Shown piece by piece: positions 13,473 through 24,800 of a stretch of 64,000 nt of DNA. The position numbers were made by a program, and so were the translations under genes. The DNA lies in assembly GCF_018691265.1 (NCBI RefSeq), contig NW_024881278.1:9424001-9488000 (forward strand). The letters run 5' to 3'. Below the pieces are notes generated by a model, which saw nothing but the letters and a program-made list of their open reading frames with translations, ran no database searches and had not been told where the DNA came from. How positions within the stretch are numbered: position 1 is the first letter of the stretch; the number at the start of each line of letters is the position of its first letter. The DNA comes from Tyto alba (taxonomy: Eukaryota; Chordata; Aves; Strigiformes; Tytonidae).

Positions 13473-15239
13473 GACTGTAAACCCTTTCTGCAGCCAGAAG
13501 AATGATGGAAGTTAGAATCCTTTTTGCATAATCCCCTCGCTTTTTGCTTGTGGATACAGCTGTGCTAACACAATGCAACATTTGAGTTGAGAGGTCTGCG
13601 AAATCCTGGCACCAATGATAGTTTTCAGACTGAGGCTCTTATTTGATAGATTTTCAAAGTAATACTGTGCTCAGCTGTATCTGTGTCCCTGGAAGTAGGC
13701 TTTCAGTTAACTTCTCAGAGGAAATACTTTCAAAAGGAGAAGACTGATTTTGCCAAGAATCAGATAAGGTCAGAGTAATTAGACAAACCAGAGCTTTGTA
13801 GGTTAGAGATGAACGCAACCCTCTCCATGGGATAGTGCAAATGTGCTAGGAGAAAAGGAAAATTAAATGCATGAGGATACTTATTTTTGCCGAAAATCTG
13901 AAGTTCTGCATATGCATAGCATATTTTCAAGTGTGGGATTGTATTTTAGACCTTATTTTCACCTTTTAAAAAAAGTAAAATATATGTATTCTTTCTGTTT
14001 CTGGTTTCTAGTTTAACCCACCAGAAAATGGTTTCACTGAATTAGTTGTAATTTTTTTTAATACTATTTGTTTATAAATTACTATTATAATTTGATGGTA
14101 ATATGATGCTAATTCACCATAGGTTTTCAAGTACATATGTAGTAGGCTCTATCTAGCTTCCATACATTTCTGTTACAAGACAGTAGGGGTTGTATTTCAG
14201 CTCTTACTGTACTCTACTACTGGCAAAGTGGATGACCTAAGGACTATATTGACAGGTGTCAATCGGCATTAGTCTTCTAACACTAGCTGAACTTTGCCAG
14301 TTTATACCTAAGGTCTGGACTGATATTTTCTCCTGTTTTTCCTTGGCTGCAGAATAGTAAAATGCCTTTTTTGTTTGCCAAAAGTAGTTTCTGTGAGTGT
14401 CTGTGCTCAGTGGTTTCACGGCCTTTACAGATTGAGAATGAAAGAGGACAGCCACTTCCTTCAGTGGGATAATTTACGCTTCACGTACAAAAAAGTGTGT
14501 TCTGTTGATTTGTTGGTCAGCCAGCAAAAGGAAGGCTGCAGATCTCTCCTCTTCCTTCAGTGATGGCATCAGTGGAGTCTCTTCTCTCTATCCTTTTGTC
14601 AGTATTTGTAAACAGATACTCTTTTTCTTAGTCAGATCTTGTTAGGTTGGCTAAGAGATCAGAAATCATAGGTTGGAACTAAGGAACAGAAAGCCAGTGC
14701 AATTGTATATCCTCAGTTCCTTAGGAGGTGGTGTAATGATTGTGGGCAGGGACTTCTTAAGTTTCCCAGATCTCTGTGGACTTTGCCTTCTGGCTCAGGA
14801 GAGGAATACAGACGAGGACTTTCAGTTAAAGAAAATGGGACGTTTTGCCTTCTAAAAGCAAGATTGGAATGAGAGGATTAAAGGGAAGGATCCTGAGAAG
14901 TCCAGGAAGACAGTGATTGGCACTACTACAGTTAAGTTTAAGAACATATAAAACACCAAATAAAATTGCAGAAGAGGGAGGAAATTATGAGCTGTTTCAA
15001 CAAGAAGTCAGAAGTCTTGGTTACATCCAGGCACCTGAATGGTGCTCTGGCGTTCCCGTGGAAATGAAAACCAGGAGGAGGGAATGTAATAAAGATGAAA
15101 AGCACCAGTTTTTTTGAAACATGAAACTTGCATGATGTCAGCATCCATAGAGCAGCATTGCATTTCAGAGAAATTGGCCAGGCAGACAAATCATTCCTTT
15201 TCCCTGTCCTGTCTTGTCCTTTACACTCATGAGTTTTGT

Positions 15240-15400
15240 TCTGGATTTGAAGAGCTGCGGGAAGGCAGCGCTGGTTACAGGAGAGGCTCGTGCTGCTGGA
15301 AGGCAGCCACGCAATCCGGGCAGCCGGCAGTGGCCTGGCACCTGCCCCCATTTGAGAGCTAAGGGCTGCAGAGACGGAGTACGGAAAGTCCTGACCGCTT
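15240..15400. promoter_or_regulatory. Small CpG cluster upstream of RIN2
   Basis: About nine CpG dinucleotides occur in roughly 160 bases (CTGCGGG, CAGCGCT, CACGCAATCCGGGCAGCCGG, GACGGAGTACGG), against a CpG-poor background. It is too small and weak to call a CpG island, but it is one of few candidates for a promoter or 5' exon within the 18.8 kb upstream region. Confidence 0.2.
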
Positions 15401-16473
15401 AAACACAGAAGAGGCTACCTTCCAGATGGCTAGACAAAAGGTCACATGAATTATACAGTGAGTTGGCTCCTGCAGCTTGATGACATTTTCAGATGAGTTT
15501 ATGAGCAGTCACCCAGGCAATGCCGAAGCAAATCTATCTAGACTTAGTCCTTAAAAACACTGAGGAAGGAGATAGGTGTTTGTCTCTGTTATGTACCGAA
15601 GACAACGAACTTGGCTGTCTTCTTCCACCTGACTACTTCCCAATCAAAGAAGGGAGATTTTTTTCTTTGACAGCCTCACACTGCCCAAACTCAACAAAGT
15701 CAACTTCAGAGCAGTGGTTTTTCAGCCTGTTTTGGATCTGAATAAGCATCAGATGTGGACAGCTGTGTAGAGAAATGAAACCTCCCGAGAGTTTGTTTTT
15801 CTACGGTTGTTTCTGTGTAGCATGTGGAGGTGCCTCTGAACTCCCAGGTGGGAGACGGGTAGGAGCCCTCCCTCGGTTTTTGGAGTGTTGCACCCACCCC
15901 TGGCCATCCGTTTTACAAGTGGTTCTTAATGTCTGTTTGCATATTGTGTGGCATAAAAAAAATAATATGCACTAAAAAAAAAAAAAGGTTGGGGTTTCCC
16001 CTCCGCCCCCCCTAACAGTGTTTCCCACTGTGCTGATGTTAATCAGAAATACTAAAACCCCCTCAAACATGGAACAGTATTTAGGTTACCCTAAGTTAGT
16101 TTGAAATTGCACTGTAACTACAAAGGGTAGTGTACTGGCTATGTAGTGAGCTGAGAAGAGCAAGGACTTGAGCTCAGCTGTGGCTGAGTTATGACTGTAC
16201 AGATAGTAATAGTAGTACATAAATAATAACAATAATAGCGGCTATGGAAAAGTTTAGAGCTTTAGAAGCTCTTAGAAGCAAAATAAGCAGTGGTCTTGTT
16301 TGAGGCTTTCTTCTGACTTAAGAGTCATACTGCTCTTTGAAGGGCAAACTGTATTTGTATGTTTGCATTCTTTTGTACGAGTGTGGAAGCTTATAAACTT
16401 CTGTTTTGTAAAAATCTTGGCATAGTCTTATTTTGGTAATAGGATTGCATGCAGATGTCCTTGTGGTCAAATT

Positions 16474-16490
16474 AAAAAAAAAAAAAAAAA
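16474..16490. repeat. Poly-A tract (17 bases)
   Basis: Uninterrupted A17 in AT-rich sequence; no associated element recognised. Confidence 0.85.
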
Positions 16491-18216
16491 TTAAACATTA
16501 GGTTTCCTGTGACAGAGTCATTGTTTGCAAATGGAGTGATTAATGACTGAGACTAGAGATCTACATTACAACTGCATGATCTTGCACATAAACACTTAAT
16601 GTAACTCATTGAAAAATGTCTGGGTTTTTTTTCCTGTGGAGTTGAATTTGGTATTGTCACTAAGAGAATAGCATCAGCTTGGAAAACTGAACTTCTAATT
16701 CCTTTTTGGGTTTCTTGCATCTCCTTCCGCCTTAAGTCTTTCAGGTGCAAATTCCCTTTTCAGAATTAATTGAAAGAAAACATTTTTATTTTATAAATAA
16801 AAAACTCTTGTTATATGGCAACCTTTAGATTGTTTAGAATATCCAATATCAAATAACAAAAGTCTTTAAAATGTCAGATGCTCCCCAGCATGGAACAACT
16901 GTTCTGTGCCCGTGTGCATGTGGCAAATGAGAACACAGAGCTCAATTGCTTTCATAGCACCTGCAAACCTACCCACTTTACTGGACTTAATCTCTTATGG
17001 GATTGGTACAATCAAGGTTTTTAGGCAGACTTTTTTAGTAAAGCAACATGGATCACAATGCTTTAGTGCCTTATCAGGGATGTATTCCTTTAAATATGCT
17101 GATTTACAAAGAAATTTTTTTTTCTATTGTTTTTTTTTTTCCCCGGCACTGTTCTTTTGCCTTCTCTTGGTCATCCTCTAGTGTTTGACTTTCATAAGAA
17201 TACAGAATTCAGGATTTTTCTTTCAACCTTTAAAGTCTGAGAACTCTGCCTAGAAAACAGGCTGCTTCCTGGCATGGCTTCTTTTTAACCACAATCTGAG
17301 TGGAAAAATGTAACCTTTTCTAGTGCTCTTGTGCTATGTATGACCTCTGGAAACAGAATGAACAATTTAAAGCTTCCTGCTACATGTTAAAACCAAGAGA
17401 AAATGTTTCTTTTCTCCTGCTTCTAACTTTCACCCTTTTCCAGTATTGGGCTTGCCAGGGCTTTCCATTTAACCCTTTTTTCTTTTAAGCTCTTCCTTTC
17501 TCCTTGGTCCTATTTACCCTTGTCGATGTCCTCTCATAAGTCATTAGAGTGAAACAGAATCATGTGTGTGTGTATGTGTGCAGGGCTGGGGGTGGGGGGA
17601 GGATATGTGTCAAATTTGTTTTGTTTAGCTGTCAGCGTTTTCTGTCCCAGCTGTGTTGTTTTGCTCAAGCTCCATCTGCAGCCATGCCACTAACCTTGTT
17701 TTTCACTGCTTCTCTCTGACATTTATATTTTATTTTGTGCTTGTATCAAATCTAAAAGCTGTGCCTCTATCTGTCCATAATGTTTTGCACCTGCAATATT
17801 TGCCATTCGGGTAACTGAAAATTCCAACATAACTACCTGCTATGTGGTCAGTAAACGTGTAAGCAAGGAGAATAGTGTGGGCTACTTAAATGCAATTACA
17901 AGCTCACTGTTAAAAATCCTAGAAGGATTTTTTGGAACTTGGCTCCTGTTCAGAAGTTTGTTCACAAATTACTGCTGTGAATTGGTTGTGAATTTAGAGG
18001 AACTCTGTTAATCATCTGGAGATCACCACTGGGATATTTCTCATTATGTTTTAGTTATGCATTGTTATATTTTTCTGGGTGCTAAGCCATTCATTCAGTT
18101 TACCTGAATAGTAGAAAATGCAGCTTCTTTCTAACTGCATCTTTGGTTTCTCACTTGGACATGACTCTTGGAAGACTTAATTGCATTTTAGGAACTTCAA
18201 GTAGGATCTTTTTAGA

Positions 18217-18335
18217 GGGTATTTGGGGTGGGTTGGTTTGTTTGTTAGGGGGGTGGGGGGTGGGGTGTTTTCTGGTTGGTTTTTGGTGGTGTGTTTTTTT
18301 TTTTTCAGGTTTTTGTTTTTTTTTTTTTTTTTTTT
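18217..18335. repeat. G/T-rich low-complexity tract with G-runs and poly-T
   Basis: The plus strand runs from GGGGTGGG through G6-T-G6-T-G4 (18248-18265) into T12 (18294-18305) and T20 (18316-18335). The G-runs could form a G-quadruplex. The tract ends about 460 bases before the first coding exon. Open frames here (Gly/Phe/Cys-rich on plus, Lys/Pro-rich on minus) are artefacts of composition. Confidence 0.8.
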
Positions 18336-18792
18336 GTGCTCGTGGTAATGTGTTTTCTCCCTGGTGGGTGATTTTAAATTTTTTTCCCCTCCTTGTCAGC
18401 ACCATTAATACTATAATATTTGAGAGCAGATTGTAGTGACATCTAACATTTTGTTCTATTTGTACTTCAGGCTGAGGTCAAGCAAACGAACACAGCAATC
18501 ATGTTTTAGCATTCTTTTTTTTTTTAATGAGCACATTAAAATCTACTCATAGCTACAGGATCATCTGTGAAGAGAAGGGAGAAACATGGAACTAAGTGGC
18601 ATTGTCTTTTTGAAGCAATTTATGGAAAAATAATAGACTGAAGGGATATGTAAGGACTCTGGTAGGAAATAAATGTCACTGTGTTGTTGACAGAAAGGGT
18701 TTTGGCAGAAGGCTTGTTGTGACTGTTTCTGTGGCTTAGAAAGGAATTTCCTACAGACTGGACTAACCATTAAAAAAATGTCTCTATTTTAG

Positions 18793-18885
18793 GAGTTCAA
18801 GGCATACAGTGGAGTCTTCCCGGGGAAGATGTCGTCTGTGACAATGAAAGCCCGTTGTCTGGACAAAAGAGGAAGTTTCTTTAAG
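18793..18885 (+). CDS. RIN2: RIN2 first coding exon (start codon, residues 1-19)
   Basis: The acceptor TCTCTATTTTAG ends at 18792 and the donor GTAAAA starts at 18886. The chosen start is ATG 18829, with A at -3, giving MSSVTMKARCLDKRGSFFK and ending in phase 0. A second in-frame ATG lies at 18844. The LDKRGSFFK tail is a family hallmark and joins LIDTIASEIG in the next exon. The 36 bases before the ATG are open in the same frame (EFKAYSGVFPGK), and a TAG coincides with the splice acceptor. So an N-terminally extended isoform spliced from an upstream exon is possible, but unspliced read-through is not. Because the exon begins at an acceptor, at least one 5' exon must lie upstream; I could not place it. 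Confidence 0.9.
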
Positions 18886-21800
18886 GTAAAAGGGATATTC
18901 ATACAGAAGGTAAAGCATGTGATTTTATGTGAAATGCGTGCTGCAGAATCTGCAGTACAGTCTGTGATATGTAGCAAGCCTTTTCTGTAAAATGGGGAGT
19001 ACTTAATTGAGCATCTTTTTTTACAGGTGTTATTTGTGATTACATTACCACCCAGTTATTTCATTGGCATATTGTTTTCCTGTACACTGAATAGAATATT
19101 TGGTGTAAAACAGCTTGTGACTTTCTTTGCTGCTAATGCTGAGAACATAAGCTGTATTATGCACAGGCATAAAATTAGACCTTTCATAAACCGGATTTGT
19201 GTAGCTTAAAGTTGTGATACAGGTTTATGATTTCCATTACTGGATTGAAAATTGGATTTATTTCCTTGTCTATTTTAAGAAGAATTGGCACGGTCTTCTT
19301 GTTTGTGTGTAATCTGAACACTCACAAAAATATTATCTTTGTGCTCACAATGTATAGTTCAGTCCTATTTCTGTTTTGATGGTTTTGCGGTGTTTGTAGG
19401 TTTTGTTTGGTTGGTTTTTTTTAAAGCCTAAGTGTATCTTGTTTGAAATCAGCAAGAAGCTGGTGCTTAGCTCACTGCCATGCTCTCAAAAATCCATCAA
19501 GGCAGATGTCTGTGTCTTTGGGTGCCTACAGACTTTAAAGGAGTCTAATGCTTCCTCCCTTAAGATACTCAGCCCAGCTTCCTGGATGATACAAGCACTG
19601 AAAACTAGTAGTTCTCATCTGCATGGACATGCTTATAGAGAGAAAACAGAAATAATTCCATTTAATGTTTCTGTGTTCTGAGGGCTGTTTTGAAATGTCA
19701 TGTGGCTTACAGCATACCTAATACAGCATATTCCAGTGAGAAATATGTTTCGGGTGAGAGCCCTTCTGTCTGCTTCAATTCCATTCCATCATGGAATAGA
19801 GCTGATGCGTGGCAACGTACAAAAAGGGGCCAGGAAGGCAGGATGCAACAGAGGCTCTCCCAGTGCCCCTAGGAAACACCTGGGAGTACAGGCATGGGTA
19901 GAGGCCTCTCCAGACTTGAGGTAGTGCTCAGAGCTGCAGGGAGGTAAAGCCCTCAGCTGAAGCACCTTCAAATACTCCCTGGAACTCTTTAAAAATGCTT
20001 TTTTTCCCTGGGCATGAATATCCAAGTTTTGCCCCTCTAACCAAATTATAGCTGGAAAATGGAACCTTGAGAACTGCATGTGAAAGGCTGTACTTCAGAT
20101 TGGCTGCCTGTAGTGATGAGGCTTTGTGCATCTTCTGTGATCATCTTCACTTCTACATAGTTATAAATCACTTTTGTCTCTGGGAATTTCTTTCAGGGAT
20201 TAAACTTGATGACTTAATGTTGCTTTTCCCCTGTATTTCCTGCAGAGTTAACTTGTATGATTGGCTCCAGATTTGCTCAGCATGCTCAGGCATGAACAAT
20301 CACACTGCAAAAGTAAGCACGGGTCGTTGTGTTCTCTCTTTTGCCTCCTGCTCTATGTGAGGTTTGTTAAGGCTTTGGGGGATCAGACATAGGGCTCTTG
20401 GGGCTGCAGTGAGCTTGCTGTTTTCTAGGGAAATGTGGGAACGTGTTTTGGTCTTTTTATATACTGGAGAGACTTGATGCAGCAGAGAGACTTTGGAGAA
20501 CTGTCATCTTTCAGATTGGAATCACAAACAGCAGAGGTGCAGTAGGGGTTATCAGTACAGTTTTCAAAAGAGAACTGAATCCCATTAACTGTGTTTTATT
20601 TATGTGTAATGGAGGAGGCCTGGAGGCAGTGCTGAAGTTAATTGTAGAGATGACTGTAGCTAACATTTTCTTTCAGAAAAAAGGATTAGTTCATCTGAAA
20701 TGTGGTTAACAAAGCCTTTGTGCACTGTATAAGTACAGCCATAAACATCACATACTTCTAGAGAGCAGGACAGGGAGAATAGTGTCCAGGCAGTGCCACT
20801 GTATTGAATGTATGCTGACCTATCAAACTGTGTGTCCTACCACTGGCCAGGAAGATACGTGTATTTTTCTGATGTGAGGAAGAGTAGACTGTCACTTAGA
20901 CCAGCTTGGAATTAGTGTTAAATACAACAGAGTTGAACTTGTCTGTTCTGCACTAGAATTTTACTGTTTACATAATGCCAGGGTCACAGGGGCTTTCTTG
21001 CTGGGCAAGGCTTTGCTCTAAGAAGCAATCAAAATTTACAGGTGCTTCTGAGCACTGAATTAACTTACCTTGATCACTTCCCTTAGAATATTTGTTGCCT
21101 GCTATAGCTTCTTCCAGTGAAAGATACTCATACTTGCTGCCATCTCAGTTTATATTAAGAAAAAACACACTGTTTTTCTAGTACTTCAGCAGATGTGACT
21201 GACCACCCAAAGCTCTGTTCCTAGCTCCTGCCTCCTCTGCTGCTCCTAGTGCACTGTGCTCTCCTCACGCATCCCATGTCACACATTTCAGGCATTGCTG
21301 TTTTCATTTCCTATGTTCTGCTGGGACAGAAATGCTGTTCTTTTACTGCCTGAATCTGACCCTCATGCTTGCAGGGGCTGGGGGCGGGTGTTCTAGCAGG
21401 TGATAAATACACTCATGACAGGCTACAGGCGAAGGGGAACCAAGCAAGTGATGGCTGGTACCTTTAGCTGTAACAACTGCTGGTGGAGCGTGCAGGACCA
21501 GTTTCTGTGTCAGCAGCTTCGTAGTACTGTTGTAGTGACGCACAAACAACAAACCCATTGAAGTGTTTGTTTCATGTGTTGCATGTTTTCTTTATCTTAA
21601 GGCAGGCAATCTTACCAGGCCAGTCTTCAGGAAAGAAATGATCAGCTTTGTGTGGTCAGCAGTAAACAAGGTTTTCTGGGAACAGAAACTACTACTCGGC
21701 TTTGCAACACACTTATGTCTTGTATCTCAAATATTAACCTTGTTTGATGGCAGTCCACAGCCATATAGGGAGAATGCTCATGTTTTCAAATCATAGCAAG

Positions 21801-24800
21801 AAACTGTCTCAGTTATGAGGAATATTTCTAGGCTGTCATTTATGCGTATGCTGAAGGAATCATGATGTCAGTGGGACTCTAAGCAAGTGCCCATGTCATT
21901 CTCTGCAGTCATTTGGCATGTCCTTGTATAAGTAATTTTTATGTGGAAAATAGATGCTGGAATAGCTATTTTGTGTGCCTCCTGTTCATGGTGTCATATT
22001 TGTAATTACTCAAAATGATTAGGAATGCAGTATGCCTGAGCAATTTCAAGACACCAGACTCCTAAGGCCATAAGAAACATTGTTAATTAAGAAACTAAGA
22101 TTGCCCTCGATTTTCCTAAGGACAGCCTGGCAGAGAATCATGGGAATAAAAGATCTTTCAAAGCTACCTTTTCAGACTTCTCACCATCCACGGGAAGTTG
22201 CACTGCTGGACCACTGTTCTGAACCTACAGCGTCAAACTGGAAACTGCAGGCAGTCAGTGTATCCAGCCTGTGTAGTGTCCCCAGTGTCTGTGTGTGCAC
22301 TTGTGTGTACAGTGAAATTACCTTCTCTTTTTTTTCCCTCTCCCACATCTGTAAAACTGTGACAACAGTTACATTTGCTACAGCTGGTAAGGGTGAGCAT
22401 CGAAAACACTTGGCACATCAGATTTTTTCAGTTTACATTATTTTCATGTGCGTTGTCTGTCTGTGTTTTGGAGACCTAGTAATTAAGATAGAGCCTTTTA
22501 CCCATGCTGACCTGTACTTCAGAATGCTCTCCCAAATGCACAGACGGGGTAGTGTACTTCTGCATATGGCTTTCATGCTGTGCTTGTTATTTTACAGTTG
22601 CCCAAGAAACCTTTAGCATGCTGGCATGCAGTTTCTCAGGGCACTTAAATCCTTATAAAGACGATCTTATCGTTCTCAGCAACATTTACGAGAAAATTCA
22701 TTGACAAATACCAGTGGGAAGTTCCAAGTTTACTTTTCTTTCTGGTTCTGAAATAGTTCCCATTTGCTGTAGCTTCTCACCATCTCTTGGTTTTGTCATG
22801 TTTATTCTTTTGACTGCTAGTACACCAGGAAAACAGTATTGTCCTCAATTTACAAAGAGCAAAGGTCTTCAGTTTTGTAGGTTACATTTTCCAGAGTCTT
22901 TATAGCTTGCAATTGACAAAGGCTCAGAGCCAGCAAGTAGTAAAAATGAAGCAGAGACAGTTAGGCTTGGGTAATTCTGGAACTGAATAGTTTGCCAGCG
23001 GTTACAGAGGGAGTCTGTGGTAAAGCAAGGAGCTGAATATATGTCTCTGACAAATACTCTTTTTACTGAACCATCCTCCTTCTTATCAAAATGTTCCAAT
23101 CTTTATTGAACTGGCATCAGAGGTTTTACACCACTAAAGCTTTTCAGTCCCAGAATCAAACATCAAGTAAAACTTTGTTGCTTAGTGATGAGTAAGACAC
23201 TGAATAATGCTAGTGCTTTTGACAATTCATAGCTCAGTGTGCAAAATAACCAGAAGTTGCAGCTATGTATCAAAATATTTGACTGTATTCAGACATTTAG
23301 ACATGTCCAGAAATAGCATTCCCAGTTTGGCTCGTCTCTGGCGCTTTGCCACCTCATCACAGAGGGTGCTCTTTGAGGGTTGCTACGCTCTGCTTATCAA
23401 AACAGGAAGGAAAAGATGTGATGCCAAAGAGGATGCAGGTCTCCAGAAAGAATGAAAAATGAGATGCTGGCAGGAAGGGGGGGTGGTAAGTGCTGAGGCT
23501 CATTTGTCCAGTCTGATACTGATCCTTGCTGTCTTCAGCCTGTGTTCCCTTGCCAGATTAGAAGCACTGATCTTACCTTTTCCTCTTTAGCTGTTGTAAA
23601 TCTCAGGGCTCGGAAACATTGTGCAGTGGTCACCTGGGCTGACTCTTTCAATGCACTCTCAGGAAGATGGCAACTTTGTTAATTCTCTGTACAAGCTTAT
23701 TGAAATTTCAACACAAAAAACAGGAATTCAGCTGCTATGCAGTGATGGGTGAGTAATTTTTCTAAAAATGCCCCCAAACAGACATCAAGTTAAAGCCACT
23801 TATCTTCCTTTTGGGACTAAGCAGAGCTGCAGCTGTGCTGGGCTTCTGAGAGGCCCAGGTCTGTGTCTGGTCCTGGGTATGTGCTTTCCCTGATGCACAG
23901 CAGTGATGTGTGTGTAGACAGAGCAGCTTCAGAAAGGTGACAGTAGCTCCTTGGGAGTGTGTTACTTCTAGTGAGCACACTTGCTCTGATTTTTGCTGCT
24001 TATATGACATCCTGAAAGATGTAAAACGTAAAAACGGGATATATGTGTTCTGGTGAGAGCACACTGCAGAGCTGAGTTATGTTTGTAATCTGTATATAGG
24101 AATTACACTGTCACCCTTAGCAGCTTCTAAAAGCTGAGATCAGTCTTGTAGAGTGATGAATCAGCTGACAATAACCATAGCGTGATATGGTATGTAAGGA
24201 AACATTGTGGTTTGATGCTTGCATTTCATTATTTAGTTCATGGATTTTAGGAATGTAAACAGTTAGTTCATGGGTATTTGTGGCAATCCAATGTTTAGGA
24301 TACGTTTGGTTAGGGAATGCTGTACTGGGCTTCTATGTGAATTCATGCTGTCATAATTATTATTTGGGTTTACAGTGATTGTATTGTAGTTTTTTTGTTT
24401 GTTTCTTTGTTTGTTTTTTTTTTTAATTTCCAGGAGAGTGCTTTATCAGGAATAAATTCCAAAGGAAAAATGTTAGACACAAAAATGGCTATTTATCATC
24501 TTATTGAAAGTTTCCTTTTAACAGTCCTAAATAATATGTGACAGATTTCTTCAAATTACTTTTTAAGTCTTGGGGCTCATGTATGTTGCTTTACACTAGT
24601 CTGTTTCAGTTGTATTTTCCTTTTGAAACCGCTGCTTATGGTCTTGATTTCAAGTCTGTTGAAACCAGTGGGTGAGTTTTCCCATTATTTCCAGCAAAAT
24701 AGGAATCACATTCCTTGCAAATAGAGGAATGTGTTTGAAGAGTTCAAATATTCTGAGCCATCTGCTACGAAGGCAGCCTTCTGCTGCTGTTTGTTTTTTC

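Larger units (their letters stand above)
1..18792. other. Non-coding sequence upstream of the first RIN2 coding exon
   Basis: I see no convincing protein-coding exon, tRNA or rRNA gene here on either strand. The first coding exon opens with a splice acceptor, so much of this stretch is probably 5' untranslated intron of RIN2, possibly with an unseen non-coding exon. Notable content, listed separately: a purine-rich block near 2690-3330, CR1 fragments near 5878-6220 and 10978-11345, a probable CR1-like relic near 11430-11520, a GC-richer patch near 11640-12290, a weaker CpG cluster near 15240-15400, homopolymer tracts and a G-run cluster near 18233-18265. Open frames are short, overlap on both strands and show no recognisable domain. 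Confidence 0.6.

Noticed and set aside
19012..19209. Acceptor-like CTTTTTTTACAG at 19026 followed by a 60-codon open frame just after the first coding exon
   Set aside because: No donor at the end of the frame, no resemblance to RIN2, and the exon 1-exon 2 junction is fully explained without it.
22080..22616. Plus-strand open frame of 178 codons in the first coding intron
   Set aside because: Composition is Cys/Ser/Phe/Val-rich from TG- and CT-rich DNA, and part coincides with a SINE-like fragment. No family resemblance.
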